DNA of 6,933 nt from positions 1-6,933 of the forward strand of contig JANTGU010000122.1 in NCBI GenBank assembly GCA_024762735.1, in the 5' to 3' direction. Below are positions 1 through 5,843 of the stretch, piece by piece; position 1 is the stretch's first letter; each line of letters starts with the position of its first letter. The notes below the pieces were generated by a model that saw only the letters and a program-made list of their open reading frames with translations, ran no database searches and was not told the DNA's origin. The DNA comes from Bacteroidales bacterium (GTDB lineage Bacteria; Bacteroidota; Bacteroidia; Bacteroidales; F082). Position numbers and translations under genes: made by a program.

Positions 1-924
1 CAACGAGCTAATTGACTCGAAGTTTTGAACTCTCTTGATTACTTCAGCAAATAAATCTGCCGTTGATAAAATGGTGATCTTTGAACAATCCTGCTTCAGC
101 TGAATGGTGTCGGTCACCACGACCTCTTCAAAAGGCGATTTGGATATCCGGTTATAAGCATCGCCCGAAAAGATTGGGTGCGTACAGAAAGCCCGGACAC
201 TTTTTGCCCCGTTGGCCATGATCAGCTCGGCAGCTTTTGTAATGGTTCCCGCTGTATCTATAATATCGTCGAGCAAGATTACATTTTTACCTTCCACATC
301 CCCAATTAACTGCATCTGCTCGATAACATTGGGTTTACTTCGCTGCTTATAGCAGATGGCAAAACCTGTTTCCAACGATTTGGCATACGAGGCAGCCCTA
401 CGGGTTCCTCCCGTATCGGGAGAAGCCATCATCATGTCAGATAACCCCAATTGCCTGATGTAAGGAACAAATATGTTAGATGCATACAGGTGATCAACAG
501 GTATATCGAAAAACCCCTGAATCTGGTCAGCATGCAAATCTAACGTGATTACCCTGGTCACGCCGGTGGTTACCAACAAGTTGGCAAACAGCTTGGAAGC
601 AATAGAAACACGGGGCTTGTCTTTCCTGTCCTGCCGGGCATAGCCAAAATAAGGTAACACGGCAATGATTTTGCGGGCAGAGGCTCGCCGGGCAGCATCC
701 ACCATCATTAGCAGCTCCATGATGTTATCGGTAGGAGGTGTGGTGGATTGAACAATAAAAACATCACGGCCGCGTATATTTTCTTCAAAGGAAGTTTGAA
801 ACTCGCCATCAGAAAATTCGGTAACAATCGACTTTCCCAATTCCAAACCGTAACTTACAGCAATTTTTTCTGCCAAATAACGGCTTGAACGGCCCGAAAA
901 GATACTTACCAACGACTTAGACAT
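1..924 (-). CDS. prs: Ribose-phosphate pyrophosphokinase (PRPP synthetase), 3' end cut by window edge
   Basis: This cytoplasmic enzyme transfers pyrophosphate from ATP to ribose 5-phosphate, making PRPP for purine, pyrimidine, histidine, tryptophan and NAD synthesis. Translating the minus strand from the ATG at 924-922 gives 308 open codons with no stop. Visible motifs are FSDGEF (residues 37-42), the catalytic flexible loop PYFGYARQDRK (91-101), TLDLHADQIQGFF (128-139) with the metal-binding His131, SPDTGGTRR (168-176), and the PRPP-binding loop LLDDIIDTAGTIT (217-229). Class I enzymes are usually about 310-320 residues, and the reading ends in ESISSL, close to the usual C-terminus, so only a few codons should be missing. 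The start is chosen because MSKSLVSIFSGRSSRYLAEKIA aligns with the conserved N-terminus of the family. No Shine-Dalgarno is seen. A promoter lies 35-65 bases upstream. The identification is secure from the motifs. Confidence 0.97.
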   Translation of the reverse strand, partial: MSKSLVSIFSGRSSRYLAEKIAVSYGLELGKSIVTEFSDGEFQTSFEENIRGRDVFIVQSTTPPTDNIMELLMMVDAARRASARKIIAVLPYFGYARQDRKDKPRVSIASKLFANLLVTTGVTRVITLDLHADQIQGFFDIPVDHLYASNIFVPYIRQLGLSDMMMASPDTGGTRRAASYAKSLETGFAICYKQRSKPNVIEQMQLIGDVEGKNVILLDDIIDTAGTITKAAELIMANGAKSVRAFCTHPIFSGDAYNRISKSPFEEVVVTDTIQLKQDCSKITILSTADLFAEVIKRVQNFESISSL

Positions 925-958
925 CACCAGGGGTTTTACATGTACAAAAAAATCGCTG

Positions 959-988
959 CAAAATTAATCATTATTTGCATGCTTGCAA
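959..988 (-). promoter_or_regulatory. Promoter of prs (Bacteroidota type)
   Basis: Read on the minus strand, TAATTTTG (966-959) is an exact match to the Bacteroidota -7 element TAnnTTTG. A TTG (988-986) lies 19 bases upstream at the position of the -33 element. Transcription would begin near 952-955, giving a leader of roughly 30 bases before the prs ATG. The site lies downstream of the tRNA-Asn terminator, so prs should have its own promoter. This is inferred from motif and spacing only. Confidence 0.55.
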
Positions 989-1073
989 CATTCTAGGCAG
1001 GTAATATTCTGATATTGTTGTTTCTCCAAATGCCGAAACAAAACTCTTTCGCACCTATTTTTGATAACTTCTT

Positions 1074-1103
1074 AAAATAAAAAAGCCGCTGATTAGCGGC
1101 TTT
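1074..1103 (-). terminator. Intrinsic terminator of tRNA-Asn
   Basis: A perfect 9-bp stem (1082-1090 with 1095-1103, AAAGCCGCT/AGCGGCTTT) closes a 4-base loop. On the minus strand it is followed by a run of Ts broken by one A (1084-1074). It begins about ten bases after the tRNA 3' end. The T tract is on the minus-strand exit side, so it ends the tRNA transcript before prs. On the plus strand the stem is followed only by TTTCTTGTTTTT, a poorer tail. Confidence 0.85.
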
Positions 1104-1113
1104 CTTGTTTTTG

Positions 1114-1187
1114 CTCCCCCACGAGGACTTGAACCTCGGACCCTCTGATTAACAGTCAGATGCTCTAACCAACTGAGCTATGGAGGA
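1114..1187 (-). tRNA. tRNA-Asn (anticodon GTT)
   Basis: The minus strand folds as a complete 74-base cloverleaf. The acceptor stem pairs TCCTCCA with TGGGGGA, including one G-T wobble. The D arm contains AGCTCAGTTGGTTAGAGC, and the anticodon stem TCTGA/TCAGA closes the loop CTGTTAA. The T arm has GGTTCAAGTCC. The anticodon GTT is at plus positions 1151-1153 and reads asparagine codons AAC and AAU. The discriminator base is G, as expected for Asn. The 3' CCA is not encoded, since CAA follows the discriminator, so it must be added by a nucleotidyltransferase, as is common in Bacteroidota. A strong promoter lies about 25 bases upstream and a terminator just downstream, so it appears to be a single-gene unit. 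Confidence 0.97.
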
Positions 1188-1193
1188 GTGTGT

Positions 1194-1206
1194 CTCAATT
1201 ATTGAG
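1194..1206. repeat. 13-base perfect palindrome in the tRNA-Asn leader
   Basis: CTCAAT-T-ATTGAG is a perfect inverted repeat around a single central base. It lies between the tRNA-Asn -7 element and the tRNA 5' end, so it falls at or just after the predicted transcription start and would be in the short 5' leader removed by RNase P. The role is unknown. It could be a protein site, a small leader hairpin or chance. Confidence 0.4.
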
Positions 1207-1210
1207 GCTG

Positions 1211-1240
1211 CAAAGATACACTATTTTTATTTTTTGCAAA
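1211..1240 (-). promoter_or_regulatory. Promoter of tRNA-Asn (Bacteroidota type)
   Basis: On the minus strand, TATCTTTG (1218-1211) matches TAnnTTTG exactly. TTTG (1240-1237) lies 18 bases upstream as the -33 element, inside a very AT-rich stretch. The predicted start is around 1204-1207, leaving about 20 bases of leader before the mature tRNA. It is among the best promoter matches in the window and fits a highly expressed stable RNA. Confidence 0.7.
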
Positions 1241-1273
1241 TTTTTTTTGAAATTTATTTTTTTTATTTCACCA

Positions 1274-1304
1274 TTGAAAACAATTGGCTATTTAACTACT
1301 TTAG
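1274..1304 (+). promoter_or_regulatory. Possible promoter of the HdeD-like gene
   Basis: TTG (1274-1276) is followed after 20 bases by TACTTTAG (1297-1304), which matches the -7 consensus TAnnTTTG at all but one defined position. It would leave a leader of only about ten bases before the ATG at 1321. The surrounding region (1211-1320) is highly AT-rich, so chance matches are easy and the call is tentative. Confidence 0.35.
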
Positions 1305-1320
1305 TGCCAAAATTATAATC

Positions 1321-1875
1321 ATGAAAAATAATTCAAATAACAACTGGGGCTTACTTATGGTGAACGGTTTTATAGCCTTGTTTTATGGGTTACTGGCTAT
1401 TTTTGCCACCCAGGGTCTCATCCTGACCATTGTAACTTATTTGGGTGCGTTAATTTTAATTGCCTCGCTGGTGATGCTTTATGGTGTTTACACCAATTAT
1501 AAAAACCATCAGTTTAATACCTACGATTTTATTCAGGGATTGGTGATGTTGGTTTTGGGAGTTATGCTCACTTTCTTTTCGCAAAACTCACTACAGTTTT
1601 TTGTCATCATCATCGGGTTGTGGGCCCTGTTAATGGGGATTATTCAGCTTTACATGGCCTTTAAATTACCCAAAGAGTACCAGGGCAAAACATCTTTTAT
1701 TATCAATGGATTGGTAACCTTAATTTTTGGTGCTGCCTTGATGTTTAACCCTTTTGAAATGGCCAGCTACATGGTGGTATTAACAGGCGTTTTGGCGCTA
1801 TTGATTGGTGTCGTCCTTTTATTTTTAGCTTTCAAACTCAAAAACTTCAGGGTTACTATTGAGCTTGACGATTAA
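1321..1875 (+). CDS. HdeD-family (DUF308) integral membrane protein
   Basis: This is a 184-residue inner-membrane protein with six predicted hydrophobic helices, at about residues 9-29, 33-57, 67-86, 91-114, 124-142 and 147-171. They form three helical hairpins separated by short polar turns (YKNHQ 60-64, KLPKEYQGK 115-123). Length and repeated Gly-rich helix pairs match the HdeD/DUF308 family. E. coli HdeD (about 190 residues) is linked to acid resistance at high cell density, but the biochemical role of the family is unknown and acid resistance should not be assumed here. The frame stays open upstream to 1180, but that start would lie inside tRNA-Asn and add an implausible Phe/Tyr-rich extension. 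The ATG at 1321 gives a conventional N-terminus, MKNNSNNNWGLLMVNG. There is no Shine-Dalgarno. The stop codon overlaps the recJ stop on the opposite strand. Confidence 0.85.
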   Translation: MKNNSNNNWGLLMVNGFIALFYGLLAIFATQGLILTIVTYLGALILIASLVMLYGVYTNYKNHQFNTYDFIQGLVMLVLGVMLTFFSQNSLQFFVIIIGLWALLMGIIQLYMAFKLPKEYQGKTSFIINGLVTLIFGAALMFNPFEMASYMVVLTGVLALLIGVVLLFLAFKLKNFRVTIELDD

Positions 1876-1889
1876 TCTTCAAACTTGAT
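1858..1889. repeat. Quasi-palindrome over the overlapping stop codons of the HdeD-like gene and recJ
   Basis: The last 18 bases of the plus-strand gene (ATTGAGCTTGACGATTAA) and of recJ (ATCAAGTTTGAAGATTAA) agree at 14 positions and meet tail to tail. Together they make a 32-base imperfect palindrome centred on the shared TTAA (1872-1875). In the plus-strand RNA it could fold as a 13-pair stem with two G-U pairs, two mismatches and the loop AUUAAU. There is no intergenic space for a standard terminator between these convergent genes, so it might act as a hairpin end signal. No T-run follows on the plus strand, and the minus strand has TTTTT only about 15 bases on. Confidence 0.5.
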
Positions 1890-3620
1890 GTCTTTAACAC
1901 GCAGTTGTAAGTTGGTAACTCCCTGCCACGAGTTTTCAACAATGTGATAGCATATTTTAAATGGTTCCCCACTTTTGATTCTTTCAATATGGTGTCCCTG
2001 GTTAAAGGCAATGGCCGGAACAGGGTTTCCCGAGCGGTTGCGATGCACTACAGAGAATTTAAGATGCTCGCTCCCGTTTTTCCCCACAAGCCGGGCATAC
2101 CCGGTATCTATCAAGTCGGACGATTGAAAAAGCGGCAACATGTTGCCAGGCCCAAACGGGGCAAATTGCCTTAGTATATTATAAAACCTGGTGTTGATAT
2201 CGCTGATAAACAACTCGGCATCCAGCTCAATTTCAGGCACCATCATGTCATCGGTAAGATGTTCCTGCGCATAGGCTTCAAAACAGGAGATAAAAGTTTC
2301 AAGGTTTTCGGGTTTTAGTGCCAATCCTGCGGCAAAAGTATGACCTCCAAAATGTTCTAAAAGATGAGAGCAGGAGTCGATGGCATCATAAATATCAAAC
2401 TTCTTAATGGAACGGGCAGACCCGGATATTAACCCGTCAGAATAGGTAAGCACGATGGTTGGCCTGTAAAAATTTTCAATCAATCGCGAAGCAACAATAC
2501 CCACAACCCCTTTATGCCATTCAGGGTTATACACAATGGTTGTTTTCCGCTTCTTCATATCATCACTTGCCACGATCATATCAATGGCCTCTTTGGTAAT
2601 GTCGCGGTCGAGGTCGCGCCGGTGGAGGTTCAGATTATTGATCTGTTTACCCAGCTTATCGGCATACTCCATGTCTTTACTGATCATGAGTTTTACCGAA
2701 TCGGTCGCGCTCTCCAGCCGGCCGGCCGCGTTAATGCGGGGTCCCAGTAAAAAAACAAAATCGCTAATGGTAATTTCTTTGTCGAAGTAAAATTTCTTAC
2801 TCTTCCCTTTTCTCAGCCCTGCCGATTGCAGCAAAGTAAGAATACCGGGGCGTGGCTTTTTGTTCAACTGTTGGAGCCCAAAATAGGCCAGCACACGGTT
2901 TTCGCCTGTAATGGGAACAATATCAGCAGCAATACTAATGGCCACCAAATCGAGTGACTCGAACACAAGTTTTTCGTCCACGTTCATTTTTTGAGCAATC
3001 GCCTGTGTAAGTTTAAATCCAACACCGGCACCCGATAACTCCTGATAGGGATAATGGCAATCGTCACGTTTTGAATCGAGCACGGCTACCGCTTGCGGTA
3101 ATTCATCCCCGGGACGGTGATGGTCACCTATTATTATATCAAGGCCTTTTTCGTTGGCATAGTTTACTTTGTCAACGGCTTTTATTCCACAATCCAGGGT
3201 AATCATTAAGGTAGCACCCCGCTCAATGGCGGTATCTATGCCTTTAAATGAAATGCCATATCCCTCTTTATACCTGTCGGGGATATAGAACTCCACTTTT
3301 TTATGAACATGCTTTAAAAAATTATACACGATAGAAACGGCAGTGGTTCCATCCACGTCGTAATCGCCATAAACCACGATTTTTTCACCCTTGAAAATGG
3401 CCGTTTGAATCCGTTCAACAGCCTTGTCCATGTCTTTCATTAGAAAGGGGTCGTGTAAATCGGATAATTTTGGTCTGAAAAAGCTTTTTGCCTGATTATA
3501 GTCAGTAATCCCCCGTTGGGCCAGCAAAGCAGCTAGTCGGCGATTAATGTTAAGCTCCTTTGAGAGTCGCTCAACAACCTCACTTTCAGGTGCTTTTTTA
3601 AACACCCAACGATTTTCCAT
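1872..3620 (-). CDS. recJ: Single-stranded-DNA-specific exonuclease RecJ
   Basis: RecJ is a cytoplasmic DHH-family nuclease that degrades single-stranded DNA 5' to 3' in RecFOR recombination, mismatch repair and base excision repair. The 582-residue product is a usual length. Motifs in order are GDYDVDGTTA (85-94, metal-binding Asp86/88/90), TLDCG (141-145, Asp143), the signature GDHH (165-168, Asp166-His167-His168), GAGVGFKL (197-204), GPRINAAGRL (293-302), SGSARSI (399-405), and the DHHA1 motif GGHTFAAG (425-432). A C-terminal OB-type region starts near FAPFGPGN (486-493). All core catalytic residues are present. The ATG at 3620 gives the N-terminus MENRWVFKK, typical of Bacteroidota RecJ. 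A promoter lies 20-50 bases upstream, so recJ probably does not depend on the upstream phosphoesterase gene. Its stop overlaps that of the convergent HdeD-like gene by four bases. Confidence 0.97.
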   Translation of the reverse strand: MENRWVFKKAPESEVVERLSKELNINRRLAALLAQRGITDYNQAKSFFRPKLSDLHDPFLMKDMDKAVERIQTAIFKGEKIVVYGDYDVDGTTAVSIVYNFLKHVHKKVEFYIPDRYKEGYGISFKGIDTAIERGATLMITLDCGIKAVDKVNYANEKGLDIIIGDHHRPGDELPQAVAVLDSKRDDCHYPYQELSGAGVGFKLTQAIAQKMNVDEKLVFESLDLVAISIAADIVPITGENRVLAYFGLQQLNKKPRPGILTLLQSAGLRKGKSKKFYFDKEITISDFVFLLGPRINAAGRLESATDSVKLMISKDMEYADKLGKQINNLNLHRRDLDRDITKEAIDMIVASDDMKKRKTTIVYNPEWHKGVVGIVASRLIENFYRPTIVLTYSDGLISGSARSIKKFDIYDAIDSCSHLLEHFGGHTFAAGLALKPENLETFISCFEAYAQEHLTDDMMVPEIELDAELFISDINTRFYNILRQFAPFGPGNMLPLFQSSDLIDTGYARLVGKNGSEHLKFSVVHRNRSGNPVPAIAFNQGHHIERIKSGEPFKICYHIVENSWQGVTNLQLRVKDIKFED

Positions 3621-3639
3621 ATTGATATTTTTTAGCCAG

Positions 3640-3670
3640 TAAAGGTAATAATTCCAACCTTATTAGCAAA
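3640..3670 (-). promoter_or_regulatory. Promoter of recJ (Bacteroidota type)
   Basis: On the minus strand, TTTG (3670-3667) is followed after 19 bases by TACCTTTA (3647-3640), one mismatch from TAnnTTTG. The predicted start is near 3633-3636, leaving a leader of about 15 bases before the ATG at 3620. The complete -33 element and its spacing make this a reasonable call. It also argues that recJ is not simply co-transcribed with the phosphoesterase gene 123 bases upstream. Confidence 0.5.
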
Positions 3671-3743
3671 GAGAGAAACGATTCCCTTTGACTAAAAAAT
3701 ATCCAGTCAACCTAATGGTTTACTAATGAGCGACAAGCGCCTA

Positions 3744-5654
3744 TTACTTTAAAACAACTTGTTCAATCTTTTCCATGGTATCGGGGTTGATGACCGTCAG
3801 TTTTATTTTTGGGCCATCAATGGTAAACAGCATTAAGGCATACTGTGTCGAAAACTTCTCCACCGAAGAAGACCACATTAATTTTTCCTGTCCGTAGTAG
3901 GGTGCCCCCGACGAACCATTGGTAATCTGCCAAAACGGTCGGTCGAGATGCAACTTTTTGTGGTTCCAGTTTGTTGGATATCGAGGGGTTTGATCGGTTA
4001 ACTTCATCCTGCAATAATTATGCTCATCACCGGTAAGCAGTGCCACCACTTTAGGATTCTTATTGACAATAATGTTCAAGAATTCATCTCTCCGCTCTAT
4101 GATGCCTTTTTTTACCGGTTTACCGGCAATATAAGGTCTTACCTGGTTGTTTCCGCCATACCACATGTCATCGCCCGAGTGACCTCCGTTGGGAAATGCA
4201 GGTGTATGAATGGTAACAAAAACATTATCGATATCGTTATCCTGATTTAATTTTGCCAGTGTTTTATCCAGCCAGTCCAGCTGGTTATCCATAATATAAC
4301 CATGTACATTGCCCCCTATTTCGGGAATGTTGTATGTACTTGGGGTATATAAGTAATTGGAGTGCATTACTACCACTGCCGTGTTACCATACACATAATA
4401 ATAGGATGTTTCGCTATAGGGTGGGAAATCTCGGTTGTTTTTATCGGGGTCATACCTGCTGCCGTCTTCACTAACGGGACCGTTTTCAAAATTTACAAAC
4501 TCATCGGCAAAAATACGTTCTCCCGAATGGGTGTTGTACGGGAACTGGTCAACCGACAACCCGTATTTACTTCCATCGTCAAACGAAGCAACCGTTACCT
4601 CGTGGTTTCCGGGTGCTACATTAAAAGGTATATAGTGCCAAAAAGGTTCCAGGCTACGTTTCCAGTTCTTGTACTCCAGCCGCGTTTCGCCAATACTGGA
4701 TGAGTACCCGTTAATCATGTCGCCAGTAAATTGGAAAAAGGCAGCGTTATTGGCAAGGGCAAGGGCGGCCATTTTTTTCATAATGTAAGCGTTGGTACCG
4801 TGTATATTTCGCTCCCCGCCACCATTACCTTGTCTCGAATCGCTGGTAAAGGCGAAAACAAACGGTTTACGGCTACCTTTTTCAGGATTCGTTTTAAACG
4901 AATAGCTTTCTTCGTTATCGCCAAACTTAACGGTATAGTCGTACTGGGTACCCGGCTTTAAATGGTGGACTCTAATTTCGTGATGCACGTCTCCTGTCAT
5001 GTTCATCATTTTTGCAGGCGCGGTAAAAACCATCCCGTTAACCACTACAGAAGGGCTGCAGGGTTTGTTGGTATTAAACCAAATAACCGCTTCTTTATCG
5101 GTAACTCTGTTCACAAAAGGGCCTTCGGTAATGGACAAATCTACTTCAAAAGGGCCTTTCCCTTTGATGTTTATTTTTCCATCATAAATAATCTCACCTT
5201 TATTATTCACAATGCGATAACCCAGTTTTGATTTTCCGGTTGTCTCGTACTTTGCAATGTCGTACTTTCCACCCATGGCCAACAGGTTTATCTCTGCTTT
5301 ACCCTCCACAATTTTAGCTGTTCTTTTAAAAAAAACGGGTTGCGGAAACTTTGAGGAGTTGTGAGCGTACATACCATAATAAATAGTTCCCCAAAAATCC
5401 TTTTTCCCAAAATCAAACATTATTCCCTCTTCTGTTCCGATTGGGTTTATCAAAATGCTATCGACAGAATAAAAGGGAGTATCTTTTATTAAATAGGCTT
5501 TCGCACCTGTTTTGGGTGAAATATAAACCAGTTTATTATCGTTGTCGTATTGAATATTAGACAATACTTTTGGGATGATGACCCTGTTTTCGTTTTGGCC
5601 AAAAACCGAAAATATCAAGCTAATTGATAAAATAACGAGTGTAATTTTTTTCAT
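3744..5654 (-). CDS. Secreted purple-acid-phosphatase-like metallophosphoesterase
   Basis: This 636-residue protein has a signal peptide (KK at 2-3, hydrophobic 4-18, likely cleavage after FGQ at 20), so it acts in the periplasm or outside the cell. Residues about 21-170 are an unassigned, probably beta-rich region. Residues about 175-257 resemble the Fn3-like N-terminal domain of purple acid phosphatases (EAVIWF, HHLKPGTQYDYTV, YSFKT). Residues about 264-555 are a calcineurin-type phosphoesterase domain with SDSRQG (271-276), GD (311-312), GNHE (349-352), TIHTP (481-485) and GDEHNY (542-547). Two usual metal ligands differ: the His of DxH is Arg274, and the first His of GHxH is Asp543. Asn315 stands where purple acid phosphatases have the metal-binding Tyr of GDxxY. 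A short C-terminal domain follows (603-636). The substrate is unknown; a phosphomonoester or diester hydrolase is inferred. The gene appears monocistronic, divergent from the polysaccharide export genes, with no visible functional tie to them. Confidence 0.85.
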   Translation of the reverse strand: MKKITLVILSISLIFSVFGQNENRVIIPKVLSNIQYDNDNKLVYISPKTGAKAYLIKDTPFYSVDSILINPIGTEEGIMFDFGKKDFWGTIYYGMYAHNSSKFPQPVFFKRTAKIVEGKAEINLLAMGGKYDIAKYETTGKSKLGYRIVNNKGEIIYDGKINIKGKGPFEVDLSITEGPFVNRVTDKEAVIWFNTNKPCSPSVVVNGMVFTAPAKMMNMTGDVHHEIRVHHLKPGTQYDYTVKFGDNEESYSFKTNPEKGSRKPFVFAFTSDSRQGNGGGERNIHGTNAYIMKKMAALALANNAAFFQFTGDMINGYSSSIGETRLEYKNWKRSLEPFWHYIPFNVAPGNHEVTVASFDDGSKYGLSVDQFPYNTHSGERIFADEFVNFENGPVSEDGSRYDPDKNNRDFPPYSETSYYYVYGNTAVVVMHSNYLYTPSTYNIPEIGGNVHGYIMDNQLDWLDKTLAKLNQDNDIDNVFVTIHTPAFPNGGHSGDDMWYGGNNQVRPYIAGKPVKKGIIERRDEFLNIIVNKNPKVVALLTGDEHNYCRMKLTDQTPRYPTNWNHKKLHLDRPFWQITNGSSGAPYYGQEKLMWSSSVEKFSTQYALMLFTIDGPKIKLTVINPDTMEKIEQVVLK

Positions 5655-5678
5655 GTTTATTTATTTTTATTCAATGTA

Positions 5679-5686
5679 CAAAAGTA
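5679..5686 (-). promoter_or_regulatory. Likely -7 element for the metallophosphoesterase gene
   Basis: On the minus strand, TACTTTTG (5686-5679) is an exact match to TAnnTTTG, 25 bases before the ATG at 5654. Transcription would start near 5672-5675, giving an A/T-rich leader of about 20 bases. No convincing TTTG stands 18-21 bases upstream; the nearest TTTTG is only 12 bases away. This may therefore be a weak or activator-dependent promoter. Confidence 0.45.
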
Positions 5687-5769
5687 ATTTATCCGACCAA
5701 AACGAAGATTAAAATATAGTGAAATCTGATTATTTATTTTTCAGGTGGCAACACTTTTAAAAAAAGGTT

Positions 5770-5777
5770 TAAATTTG
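5770..5777 (+). promoter_or_regulatory. Likely -7 element for the polysaccharide export operon
   Basis: TAAATTTG matches TAnnTTTG exactly and lies 66 bases before the OPX lipoprotein ATG. The predicted start is around 5782-5785, so the leader would be about 60 bases. No -33 TTTG is present at the expected spacing, where the sequence reads GTGGCAAC, so an activator or alternative promoter is possible. The start would fall at the edge of the inverted repeat at 5783-5803. Confidence 0.4.
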
Positions 5778-5782
5778 CCATT

Positions 5783-5803
5783 TATCTTTTTGCCCAAAAG
5801 ATA
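5783..5803. repeat. Perfect 8-bp inverted repeat in the export operon leader
   Basis: TATCTTTT (5783-5790) and AAAAGATA (5796-5803) are perfect reverse complements around the 5-base spacer TGCCC. The repeat begins about where transcription from the 5770-5777 element would start. It could be an operator for a dimeric regulator or a hairpin at the very 5' end of the mRNA. It is not followed by a T-run, so it is not an intrinsic terminator on the plus strand. Confidence 0.5.
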
Positions 5804-5815
5804 GCACAGAAAGAC

Positions 5816-5829
5816 TATAACAAGTTATA
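5816..5829. repeat. Second inverted repeat just upstream of the export lipoprotein start
   Basis: TATAAC (5816-5821) and GTTATA (5824-5829) are perfect reverse complements around AA. The repeat ends 14 bases before the ATG, in the place where ribosomes would load. Very AT-rich arms make it weak as an RNA hairpin, and chance is a real alternative. It is listed because it sits 12 bases after the stronger repeat at 5783-5803. Confidence 0.35.
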
Positions 5830-5843
5830 AGACAATTACATTA

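Noticed and set aside
937..944. TACATGTA palindrome in the prs leader
   Set aside because: An 8-base palindrome is expected by chance in a window of this size, and the flanks do not extend it.
1180..1320. N-terminal extension of the HdeD-like frame reaching back into the tRNA gene
   Set aside because: The first 47 codons overlap tRNA-Asn and its promoter and encode a Phe/Tyr/Ile-rich run typical of AT-rich noncoding DNA. The ATG at 1321 fits the family N-terminus.
1114..1320. tRNA-Asn as an integration site for a mobile element
   Set aside because: No integrase gene, no duplicated tRNA 3' end and no change in gene character is visible on either side.
1944..2790. Plus-strand open frames of 76-84 codons inside recJ
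   Set aside because: They lie antisense to the well-supported recJ coding frame, overlap one another and have no recognisable motifs.
3688..3710. Inverted repeat TTGACT/AGTCAA with an 11-base spacer, considered as the terminator of the phosphoesterase gene
   Set aside because: The stem is only 6 bp, the T-run on the minus strand is in the loop rather than after the stem, and the bases after it are AAGGGAATC.
3712..3728. Direct repeat CTAATG ... CTAATG, 11 bases apart
   Set aside because: Two copies of a 6-base word in AT-rich intergenic DNA is within chance, and no further copies follow.
3817..5231. Several open frames of 62-113 codons on both strands inside the phosphoesterase gene
   Set aside because: They are shadows of the phosphoesterase frame, which carries a signal peptide and ordered catalytic motifs. 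None shows family features of its own.
5746..5780. Inverted repeat TGGCAA/TTGCCA with a 23-base spacer
   Set aside because: Six-base arms with a long spacer are weak evidence. The overlap with the predicted -7 element is noted, but nothing else supports an operator here.
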